Origin: JAJUFS01 sp964599565
GTDB lineage: Bacteria > Pseudomonadota > Gammaproteobacteria > Natronospirales > JAJUFS01
Direction: 5' to 3'
DNA length: 15,000 bases
NCBI GenBank assembly: GCA_964599565.1
Contig: CAZRFE010000061.1
Location: 1 to 15,000 of the forward strand
The notes beneath the pieces are model-generated. The model worked only from the letters and a program-made list of their open reading frames with translations. It did not search any database and was not told the origin of the DNA. A program made the translations under genes and the position numbers. Below, one piece after another: positions 7,617 through 13,571 of this stretch (positions are counted from its first letter, which is position 1; each line of letters begins with the position of its first letter).

Positions 7617-7922
7617 TCAGCTATTGGGCGGTGGTGTTGGTGGGGTCTGCAGCCAGCTAGCGGGTTGCCGCAACGGCACCGGACGCTCGATCTCGACGTG
7701 TATCGCAACCGACATCACATCACCATCACTTAACGCCAATTGATGGCCATTGCCATGACAGCAGTGATCGCAAGGTCCGGGAATCTTGGAGGGCGTATCA
7801 CCGTTGTCCTGATCGGCCGAGACGTGCTGGCCGGTCAAGGCTTCCTCATGCACGTCGCCCGCCCACGCCACGGAGGCGAAGACGATCGAAAGTGCAATGA
7901 GGCTGGCAATGAGGCGATGCAT
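7617..7922 (-). CDS. Small Cys/His-rich periplasmic protein, CzcI-like
   Basis: From ATG 7922 the product is 101 residues with a clear signal peptide (MHRLIASLIALSIVFASVAWA). Next come scattered His and acidic residues and a compact metal-ligand cluster (C51-D-H53-x0-C54-C55-H56-x3-H60). A Pro-rich tail follows. Small secreted His/Cys proteins at this position, upstream of czcCBA, are known as CzcI and are thought to modulate the pump. Similarity here is in layout rather than clear sequence identity. The start is uncertain: 7922 gives the best signal peptide but has no Shine-Dalgarno. ATG 7982 overlaps the stop of the MerR gene as TGATG and would add 20 residues, implying coupled translation from the regulator transcript. 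Confidence 0.6.
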   Translation of the reverse strand: MHRLIASLIALSIVFASVAWAGDVHEEALTGQHVSADQDNGDTPSKIPGPCDHCCHGNGHQLALSDGDVMSVAIHVEIERPVPLRQPASWLQTPPTPPPNS

Positions 7923-7981
7923 AGGCGGCGCAGTATGCCGCAGGAAGTCCTCGGATTCCAATGCGGGTTCTTTCCGAGGCA

Positions 7982-8380
7982 TCAATCGGCGGCCTTCGCC
8001 GGCAAGGCGTCGAGGATCTGGCAGGCCGGAATCCGCCCGCCGGCACAGCTTTTAACAATGCGCTCCAGCTCGCCCGCGAGCGATTCCAGGTCACGAATGC
8101 GGGTGCGCGCCTGCTCCAGTTGTTGCCGCGCGATCCTGTCCACCGCCGCGCACGAGCGGCGCCGCTCGCTGCTGAGCGAGATCAGCGCCCGGATATCGTC
8201 CAGGCTGAAGCCGAGCGCTCGCGCGCCGCGAATGAACCGCAAGCGCTCGGCATGCGTGTCGGTGTAGATCCGATATTTCGCGGCCGTTCGCCGCGGCGCC
8301 GGCAGCATGCCGATCTGCTCGTAGTAGCGGATCGTCTCTGCCTGGACGCCCGTCTGTTTCGCCAGTTCCCCGATCATCAT
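7982..8380 (-). CDS. MerR-family divalent-metal sensor (CadR/ZntR/PbrR-like)
   Basis: This is a 132-residue transcription activator from ATG 8380, chosen for the GGAG about eight bases upstream. The N-terminal MerR winged helix-turn-helix is clear (IGELAKQTGVQAETIRYYEQIGMLPAP), followed by the RFIRGARALGFSLDDIRALI segment and a dimer helix. Three cysteines (C77, C112, C120 from this start) match the ligand positions of the Zn/Cd/Pb-sensing branch rather than the copper branch. The C-terminal metal loop is SCAGGRIPAC. It is divergent from the CDF exporter, with its predicted operator between them, so it should activate that exporter on metal binding. Which of Zn, Cd or Pb it senses cannot be read from the sequence. 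Confidence 0.85.
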   Translation of the reverse strand: MMIGELAKQTGVQAETIRYYEQIGMLPAPRRTAAKYRIYTDTHAERLRFIRGARALGFSLDDIRALISLSSERRRSCAAVDRIARQQLEQARTRIRDLESLAGELERIVKSCAGGRIPACQILDALPAKAAD

Positions 8381-8398
8381 CTTCGCGGTCTCCAAAGC

Positions 8399-8429
8399 TT
8401 GACCCTCTAGCGACTATAGGGTTTAGGCT
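8399..8429 (+). promoter_or_regulatory. MerR-type metal-responsive promoter/operator with 19-bp spacer
   Basis: A -35 box TTGACC (8399-8404) and a -10 box TAGGCT (8424-8429) are separated by 19 bp, the overlong spacing of MerR-activated promoters. The spacer holds the dyad ACCCT-x-TAG (8402-8410) against CTA-x-AGGGT (8414-8422), the pattern of CadR/ZntR/PbrR operators. It faces the CDF exporter and lies about 20 bp from the start of the MerR-family gene. The regulator should bind here and also limit its own transcription. Confidence 0.85.
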
Positions 8430-8460
8430 GCATGCTATCAGAATCCACGAGGTGCGAATC

Positions 8461-9093
8461 ATGGCGGGATGCGGCTGCGAATCGAAGGCGGACGAACTGG
8501 CCGCGCTGCAAAACGGCGAGCGGCGGCGCACGCTCTGGATCGTGCTCGCCATCAACGCTGTCATGTTCGTTGCGGAACTGGCGGCCGGGTTGCTTGCACA
8601 GTCGCAGGCGTTGATCGCAGACTCCGCGGACAACCTGGGCGATACGCTCGTGTATGCCATGAGCCTGTTCGTCGTCGCGCGCAGCCTTCGCTGGCGCGCA
8701 GGCGCTGCCTTCCTGAAGGGACTCATTCAGCTCGGGTTCGCCGCCGCGGTGATCGCAAGCATTGTCGCCAGCCTGCTCGGCGAGCCTGAGCCCGTCGGGT
8801 TCATCATGATGGCGGTCGCTGCTGCTGCGCTCGTCGGCAATTTCATCTGTTTTACGCTACTGATGAAGCACCGCGGCGAGGACGTGAACATGCGATCCGT
8901 GTGGCTGTGCTCGCGGAACGATGTGATCGGCAATATCGCCGTGATCGTATCGGGTGGTCTGGTTATGTTTCTCGATACTGCATGGCCGGACATTGTGGTC
9001 GCGAGCCTTGTTGCCCTGGTGTTCCTGCACACATCCTACGTGGTGCTTCGCGACGCGACCCGCGCCTGGCGGGAGGAAACGAGCTGTGATTGA
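8461..9093 (+). CDS. Short CDF-family cation efflux transporter
   Basis: This inner-membrane exporter of the cation diffusion facilitator family has 210 residues from ATG 8461 (GAGGTG seven bases upstream). Six helices are visible, but the cytoplasmic C-terminal domain found in many CDFs is missing. The N-terminus carries a CGCE motif (C4, C6, E7). In helix 2 the H/D-x3-D site reads D57-x3-D61. In helix 5, aligned by eye, the usual His is C150 with D154 (C-S-R-N-D). The transport site may therefore be D/D/C/D, which would suit a soft metal. Control by the adjacent divalent-metal MerR protein supports Zn, Cd or Pb export. The alignment of helix 5 is mine and should be treated as provisional. 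Expression should be induced from the 19-bp-spacer promoter just upstream. Confidence 0.85.
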   Translation: MAGCGCESKADELAALQNGERRRTLWIVLAINAVMFVAELAAGLLAQSQALIADSADNLGDTLVYAMSLFVVARSLRWRAGAAFLKGLIQLGFAAAVIASIVASLLGEPEPVGFIMMAVAAAALVGNFICFTLLMKHRGEDVNMRSVWLCSRNDVIGNIAVIVSGGLVMFLDTAWPDIVVASLVALVFLHTSYVVLRDATRAWREETSCD

Positions 9094-9204
9094 TCTGGCC
9101 GAATAGCATTCATCAATTGTCAAACGGACGGCGACTGGCAACGGTTGATCTGCGCGCTGCACGCCCCGAGGTCTTCGGTTACGTGCTGTTTGCAAGAGTT
9201 TTGC

Positions 9205-10094
9205 ATGGAAGAATTCGCGCAGGTACTCCTCCTCGCCGCGCTGCCGGCCGCCGGCAATTTCCTCGGCGGGCTGCTGTCGGAGATGTTCACGGTCTCGCAG
9301 CGCATGCTGAGTTTGGCGCTGCATCTCGCGGCCGGCATCGTGCTTGGCGTGATCGGCATCGAACTCATGCCGCGCGCGCTCGNNNNNNNNNNNNNNNNNN
9401 NNNNNNNNNNNNNNNNNNNNNNNNNNNNNNNNNNNNNNNNNNNNNNNNNNNNNNNNNNNNNNNNNNNNNNNNNNNNNNNNNNGCGGCCGGCATCGTGCTT
9501 GGCGTGATCGGCATCGAACTCATGCCGCGCGCGCTCGAGAACGGCAACCAGCCCTGGATCGTGCTGTTGGCGTTTGTGCTTGGCGGCGGGTTCTTCGTAT
9601 TGGTCGACAAGGGCATCGGCATCGCCCGGGCGCGCACCGGCGGCGATACACGCAATGCTGGTGCATGGGCCATCTACTTTGGCGTGGCCGTGGATCTGTT
9701 AAGCGACGGCATCATGATCGGAACCGGTTCATCACTATCACTCGGCCTCGGTCTCTTGCTCGCGCTCGGCCAGGTTCCGGCCGACGTGCCGGAAGGCTTC
9801 GCCACGATCGCGACATTCAAGAAACGCGGTTTTGCGCGCAAGAAGCGCCTGCTGCTCTCCGCATCGTTTGCGATACCGATCTTCCTGGGTACGGCGATCG
9901 GCTACTTCGCGGTCCGCGAACAACCGGACATTGTGAAATACGCGCTGCTCGCGTTCACTGCCGGCATTCTGCTGACCGTCGTAGTCGAGGAGATGCTTCA
10001 GGAAGCGCACGAGGAAAAGGACGAGCCGCTTTCTGCGTTGCTGCTGGTCGGCGGTTTCGCCTTGTTTGGCCTGATTTCCGCGTACCTGGATTGA
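9205..10094 (+). CDS. ZIP-family metal transporter (split by scaffold gap)
   Basis: Collapsing the duplicated 55 bp and the 100 N between its two parts gives one intact 244-residue membrane protein starting at ATG 9205 (AAGAG upstream). Eight hydrophobic segments and the family pattern LHLAAGIVLGVIGIELMP in helix 2 and VPEGFA in helix 5 point to the ZIP (ZRT/IRT) family. The usual helix-4 HN-x2-EG site reads D112-L-L-S-D116-G, and the helix-5 HE-x-PEG site reads A141-D142-V-P-E145-G. The metal site is thus acid-rich and lacks the His residues. ZIP proteins normally import divalent metal, so a member beside exporters may serve homeostasis, or this branch may do something else. It may be read from the CDF promoter, as only 111 bp separate the genes. 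Confidence 0.78.
9328..9382 (+). repeat. 55-bp contig-end overlap, left copy
   Basis: These 55 bp are identical to 9483-9537 and abut the N run on both sides. This is the signature of two contig ends sharing an assembler k-mer overlap, not of a biological repeat. Both copies encode the same stretch of the ZIP protein. Confidence 0.95.
9383..9482. other. Assembly gap (100 N), spurious
   Basis: The run is exactly 100 N and is flanked by the same 55 bp on both sides. The real distance is most likely minus 55 bp, so nothing is missing. Removing 155 bp joins the two ZIP halves in frame. Confidence 0.93.
9483..9537 (+). repeat. 55-bp contig-end overlap, right copy
   Basis: Exact copy of 9328-9382; see the left copy. 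It continues directly into the second part of the ZIP reading frame. Confidence 0.95.
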
Positions 10095-10135
10095 ACACAC
10101 GAGCCCGCCTGTTCATTGACACCAGGGGGCGACGT

Positions 10136-11400
10136 TCAGCCCGCACAACATGACAACTGGCTCACGTCCTTCGTGAATGTCTGCGCCGCGAGCTTCAGCC
10201 CTTCGACCATCGTCAGATACGGAAACAACTGATCGGCGAGGTCGTATACGGTCAGTCCGGCGCGAATTGCAATGGCGGCTGCCTGGATGAGTTCACCGGC
10301 TTCGGCTGCAACGGCCTGCACGCCAAGCAGGCGACCGGATTCTGCGTCCGCCACGAGCTTGATGAAACCACGAGTGTCAAAATTCACCAATGCACGCGGT
10401 ACGTTGTCGAGCGTCAGCATGCGACTGTTCGTCGCGATGCCACGCGCCGCCGCATCGGTTTCCGAAAGCCCGACCGTCGCAATCTGCGGATCGGTGAATA
10501 TGACGGCCGGCATAGCGGAGAGATCAAGCGTTGCTTCACCACCTGTCATGTTGATCGCAGCCCGTGTGCCAGCCGAAGCCGCGACGTAGACGAACTGGGG
10601 CTGATCAGTACAATCGCCGGCCGCATAGATATTNNNNNNNNNNNNNNNNNNNNNNNNNNNNNNNNNNNNNNNNNNNNNNNNNNNNNNNNNNNNNNNNNNN
10701 NNNNNNNNNNNNNNNNNNNNNNNNNNNNNNNNNCCGTGAGTGCTTTGCCAATCAACGGGTCTTCTCGCGAGAACAACGTGCTTCTTGCGAGCAGCGTGAC
10801 GCGGCTACCGAGCCGCGCAAACGCCTGAGCGAGTTCCACCGCGACGACGGACGAACCGATGATCACGAGTCGCGGCGGAATATAGTCGCTCGCCAGCGCT
10901 TCGGTCGAGGTCCAATACGGTGTGCCTGCGAGGCCGGGAATCGGCGGGATAGCGGGACTTGCGCCACTTGCTATCAGGCATCGATCAAACACGAGTTCCT
11001 GTTTATTGCCTTCCGACATCGCTACGGCGAGCGTTTGCGCATCTTTAAACCGCGCCTCGCCACGCAACAGCGTAATGTTCGGACTGCTCTCCAGGACGTT
11101 CGCGTACTTGGAATGACGCAGTTCATCCACACGTGCCCGCTGTTGCGTGAGCAAACGGGACCGGTCGATGATCGGAGTCTGCTGAGTAATGCCTGTGTCG
11201 AACGGACTCTCGCGACGGAAGTGGGCAATGTGCGCGGCGCGGATCATGATCTTCGACGGCACGCAGCCGACATTCACGCAGGTGCCACCGAGGATATCGC
11301 GCTCGATGACTGTAACTTTTGCATTGCGCTCCGCGGCTTTCAGCGCTGCGGCCATTGCCGCGCCGCCGCTACCAATGACAGCGATTTGCAATTTCAACAC
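10136..11400 (-). CDS. merA: Mercuric reductase MerA, interrupted by an assembly gap
   Basis: MerA is the cytoplasmic FAD- and NADPH-dependent enzyme reducing Hg(II) to Hg(0). The FAD-binding start (IAVIGSGGAAMAAALKAAE), the redox-active pair C41-x4-C46 in GGTCVNVGCVPSK, the NIYAAGDCTDQPQFVYVAA segment and the C-terminal Cys pair (LSCCAG) are all present, so catalytic residues are complete where visible. It starts at GTG 11400 with AGGGAG upstream and has no N-terminal heavy-metal-binding (NmerA) domain. The 100 N at 10634-10733 replace the segment containing the end of the NADPH domain. From remembered Tn501-type MerA, about 79 residues lie between the flanks. That predicts 236 missing bases, which is also the frame required. 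The expected intact length is about 467 residues. It lies 27 bases after merP. Confidence 0.95.
10634..10733. other. Assembly gap (100 N) hiding real merA sequence
   Basis: Here the flanks share no overlap. Reading-frame arithmetic requires 3k+2 hidden bases, and comparison with the MerA family suggests about 236. The 100 N are a placeholder that understates the gap. Confidence 0.85.
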
Positions 11401-11427
11401 AAACTGCTCCCTGTAACCGTTGGCCGG

Positions 11428-11706
11428 TTACTGCTTCGGGCTGGACGGGTAACCCGCATTTCGGGTCGCATCGGTGAGCGCTTCCAACGAGGTTTTGTTG
11501 TCGTCGTACGTCACCACTGCCTCCTTGGGCTCGTAGGTCACTTTTACGTCGATGACGCCGTGGACTTGCGTGAGCGCTTTCTTGACAGTGATCGGACAGG
11601 TCGCGCAGGTCATGCCGGGCACAGACAGCGTGACGGTCTGCGTGCCGGCATGCACGGGCGCGCTGAACAGCGTGGTGAGCGTAAGAACAAGAGCAAGCTT
11701 TCTCAT
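11428..11706 (-). CDS. merP: Periplasmic mercury-binding protein MerP
   Basis: MerP catches Hg(II) in the periplasm and passes it to MerT. The product is 92 residues with a signal peptide (cleavage after A20, PVHA). A single heavy-metal-associated domain follows, with the metal site GMTCATC (C34 and C37). The rest follows the usual HMA fold (VKKALTQVHGVIDVKVTYEP, then DNAGY-like end RNAGYPS). A GGAG lies eight bases before the ATG. It starts 12 bases after merT ends and is followed closely by merA, so the three form one operon. Confidence 0.95.
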   Translation of the reverse strand: MRKLALVLTLTTLFSAPVHAGTQTVTLSVPGMTCATCPITVKKALTQVHGVIDVKVTYEPKEAVVTYDDNKTSLEALTDATRNAGYPSSPKQ

Positions 11707-11718
11707 GAGAGTTCTCCT

Positions 11719-12069
11719 TCAATAGAACAACGGCATGACATACGGAAACGCCATCGCCACGACAACGAGCACGGCTACCAGCCAGAAAAGGATCTTGTAC
11801 GTCGTCCGGACCTGCGGGACGGCGCACACCTCGTCCGGCTCACAGGTCTCCGGCTCACGGAAAATCCGGCGGTAAGCGAATGCCAGCGCGACGAGCGCCG
11901 CACCGATGAACAGCGGACGGAACGGCTCGAGAGCCGTCAGATTGCCGATCCACGCGCCACTGATGCCCAGCATCAGCAGCACGAGCGGTCCCAGGCAGCA
12001 GGCGGATGCCAAGATCGCGGCCAGGCCGCCGGCGAGCAGTGGAAAGCGGCCCCTTTTCGCGTCCGACAT
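11719..12069 (-). CDS. merT: Mercuric transport protein MerT
   Basis: MerT is the inner-membrane importer that takes Hg(II) from MerP to cytoplasmic MerA. It has 116 residues from ATG 12069, with AAAGGAG upstream. Three membrane helices are seen (about 11-34, 46-66, 91-112). The Cys pair in helix 1 (C24-C25, SACCLGP) and the second pair in the cytoplasmic loop (C76 and C82) sit at the same numbers as I recall for Tn501/Tn21 MerT. The open frame extends upstream to 12165, but that part runs through the operator and is not coding. It is the first gene of the operon, read from the mer operator. Confidence 0.95.
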   Translation of the reverse strand: MSDAKRGRFPLLAGGLAAILASACCLGPLVLLMLGISGAWIGNLTALEPFRPLFIGAALVALAFAYRRIFREPETCEPDEVCAVPQVRTTYKILFWLVAVLVVVAMAFPYVMPLFY

Positions 12070-12104
12070 GCGCTTCTCCTTTCGGGATTCTGGCCAATGC
12101 CGTA

Positions 12105-12135
12105 ACCTTACTTCCGTAGTCAAGTACGGAGTCAA
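12105..12135 (-). promoter_or_regulatory. mer operator/promoter (PmerT) with 19-bp spacer
   Basis: On the minus strand the -35 is TTGACT (12135-12130) and the -10 is TAAGGT (12110-12105). The 19-bp spacer contains the dyad CCGTA-x6-TACGG (12129-12114). It differs little from the Tn21/Tn501 operator as I recall it. The start of merR lies five bases beyond the -35, so MerR should both activate merTPA and repress itself here. Confidence 0.93.
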
Positions 12136-12139
12136 GCAC

Positions 12140-12559
12140 GTGGAGAACGACGGGAATCTGACCATCGGCGCGTTCGCGAAAGCTGCGGACGTGAACGTCG
12201 AGACAATACGGTTCTACCAACGGAAGAGACTGCTGCTCGAACCTGACCGGTCGCCGGGCCGCATCCGACGTTACGGGCAAGCGGACGTGGATCGGGTCCG
12301 TTTCGTGAAGTCCGCGCAGCGGCTCGGATTCAATCTGGATGAAATCGCACAGCTGTTGCGCCTGGAAGACGGGACACATTGCGACGACGCGGCGAGCATT
12401 GCGGCTCACCGCTTGGAGGACATCCGCGTGAGATTGCATGATCTGTCACGGATGGAGGCGGCACTGTCGAAATTGCTGCGTGACTGCCGGCGTGCGGAAA
12501 ACGACGTCTCCTGCCCGCTGATTGACGCATTAAGCAATGCTTCGCGGAAAGATGCCTGA
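12140..12559 (+). CDS. merR: Mercury-responsive regulator MerR
   Basis: MerR binds the adjacent operator and switches on merTPA when it binds Hg(II). The product is 139 residues from GTG 12140, with GGAG eight bases upstream. The long open frame before the GTG runs antisense to merT and is excluded. The DNA-binding segment (IGAFAKAADVNVETIRFYQR) and linker are typical. The three Hg ligands are at C81 (in DGTHC), C116 and C125 (C-x8-C), matching the proteobacterial Hg-MerR positions within one residue. The next gene, arsR, follows after 61 bases in the same direction but with its own promoter-like sequence. Confidence 0.95.
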   Translation: MENDGNLTIGAFAKAADVNVETIRFYQRKRLLLEPDRSPGRIRRYGQADVDRVRFVKSAQRLGFNLDEIAQLLRLEDGTHCDDAASIAAHRLEDIRVRLHDLSRMEAALSKLLRDCRRAENDVSCPLIDALSNASRKDA

Positions 12560-12584
12560 CTCTGCACCACCGGCACTCTCCCAC

Positions 12585-12622
12585 TTTTCATGGCTCTGTT
12601 ATTTCTATAATATTAAAAATAT
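12585..12622 (+). promoter_or_regulatory. arsR promoter with overlapping AT-rich operator
   Basis: A perfect -10 TATAAT lies at 12606-12611, with a weak -35-like TTTTCA at 12585-12590 (spacer 15). The inverted repeat ATATT-AAA-AATAT (12610-12622) overlaps the -10 and reaches into the ATG at 12621. The region is strikingly AT-rich against its surroundings. Start of transcription would fall within a few bases of the ATG. ArsR binding at the dyad is inferred. Confidence 0.55.
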
Positions 12623-12953
12623 GAAACAAACGACCGCCGTCAATGCCTTTGCCGCGCTAGGCCACGAAACGCGGCTTGGCATCTATCGCCTCCTCGTCGA
12701 GGCGGGTCCAGATGGGCTGCCGGCGAGCGAAATCGCCGAGAAGCTCAGCATCGGTCCCTCGAATCTGACCTTTCACGTCGCGCACCTGGAGCGCGCTTCA
12801 CTTGTGCGATCCCGCCGAGATGGCCGCTGGGTCATTTACTCGGCGGACTTTGGTGCGATGGGCGACCTGGTCGATTTTCTGACGCAGAAATGTTGCGGCG
12901 GTCATCCGGAAGTCTGCCGTTCAACGAGCAAGGCCAGGGCGAAAGCATCCTGA
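12621..12953 (+). CDS. arsR: ArsR-family arsenite-responsive repressor
   Basis: The 110-residue product is a winged-helix repressor of the ArsR/SmtB family, released from DNA by As(III). It shows FAALGHETRLGIYRLLVEAG, the recognition helix region (PSNLTFHVAHLERASLV) and the wing (RRDGRWVIYSADF). The As(III) site is not the classic CVC of helix 3. Instead there is a C-terminal C91-C92-x6-C99 cluster, like the type described in Acidithiobacillus ArsR (there CC-x5-C). I chose ATG 12621 because earlier codons of the open frame encode unrelated sequence and overlap the promoter. No Shine-Dalgarno is seen, so the message may be nearly leaderless. It lies upstream of arsC and acr3 and should repress them. 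Confidence 0.9.
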   Translation: MKQTTAVNAFAALGHETRLGIYRLLVEAGPDGLPASEIAEKLSIGPSNLTFHVAHLERASLVRSRRDGRWVIYSADFGAMGDLVDFLTQKCCGGHPEVCRSTSKARAKAS

Positions 12954-13022
12954 CTGCGTTCTCATTGCGAACGTCATCGCATCGAAACCACTTCTCGCAA
13001 TCACGCAAGACAAGGTAATGAC

Positions 13023-13561
13023 ATGAGACACGTGCTGTTCCTGTGTACCGGCAACGCCTGTCGCAGCCAGATGGCTGAAGGCTGGGCGCGGCATCTCCAT
13101 GGCGCTGTCATCGACGCGTGGTCCGCCGGCGTCAAGCCGCATGGCGTTGATCCGCGTGCGGTGCAGGTCATGAAGGAAGCCGGCGTCGATATCTCGGGGC
13201 ATCATTCCAAACACGTCGACGAGTTGCTGGAGATTCCCTTCGACAAGGTCGTGACGGTTTGCGATGCGGCCGCCGAAGCTTGCCCGATCTTTCCGAAGCC
13301 GGTGCAGAAACTGCATCGCAGCTTCCAGGATCCGCCCGCGATGGCCGCCAATGCGGCGAGTGAGGAGGAAGCACTCGCGCACTACCGCCGCGTGCGCGAC
13401 GAGATTCGTACCTTCATCGAAACCCTNNNNNNNNNNNNNNNNNNNNNNNNNNNNNNNNNNNNNNNNNNNNNNNNNNNNNNNNNNNNNNNNNNNNNNNNNN
13501 NNNNNNNNNNNNNNNNNNNNNNNNNNTCATCGAAACCCTGCCAAACGAACTCAACGACTGA
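13023..13561 (+). CDS. arsC: Arsenate reductase ArsC, thioredoxin-coupled (LMW-PTP fold)
   Basis: ArsC reduces arsenate to arsenite for export. This is the low-molecular-weight phosphatase type. The P-loop is C8-TGNAC-R14-S, the two further redox cysteines are C80 and C87, and the catalytic Asp is in the QDP motif (D103), so the thioredoxin-coupled cascade is complete. The gene is cut by 100 N near its 3' end, but the 13 bp before and after the gap are identical. Collapsing them gives 141 residues ending FIETLPNELND with a TGA at 13559-13561, a normal length. Reading straight through the N run instead produces a false fusion with the next gene. AAGG lies upstream of the ATG. acr3 begins 10 bases after the stop. 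Confidence 0.92.
13427..13526. other. Assembly gap (100 N) inside arsC, probably spurious
   Basis: The 13 bp ending at 13426 (TCATCGAAACCCT) recur at 13527-13539, directly after the N run. This suggests overlapping contig ends with little or no missing sequence. The overlap is shorter than at the first gap, so confidence is lower. Confidence 0.78.
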
Positions 13562-13571
13562 ACGGAACACC

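Noticed and set aside
9094..9204. Separate metal-responsive promoter for the ZIP gene
   Set aside because: No pair of -35/-10 boxes with 17- or 19-bp spacing, and no dyad, that I could defend.
9328..9537. 55-bp direct repeat as a biological duplication or attachment site
   Set aside because: Both copies abut the N run exactly, and joining them restores one gene, so it is a contig-end overlap.
9090..10094. 334-aa plus-strand frame running through the first N run
   Set aside because: Its first part is the wrong frame before the gap; only the part after the gap is real ZIP sequence, and the true start is ATG 9205.
10095..10135. Bidirectional terminator between the convergent ZIP and merA genes
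   Set aside because: No convincing hairpin with a T tract in the 41 bp.
10564..12105. 513-aa plus-strand frame across the mer operon
   Set aside because: Antisense to merA, merP and merT, includes 100 N, and has Arg/His-rich shadow composition.
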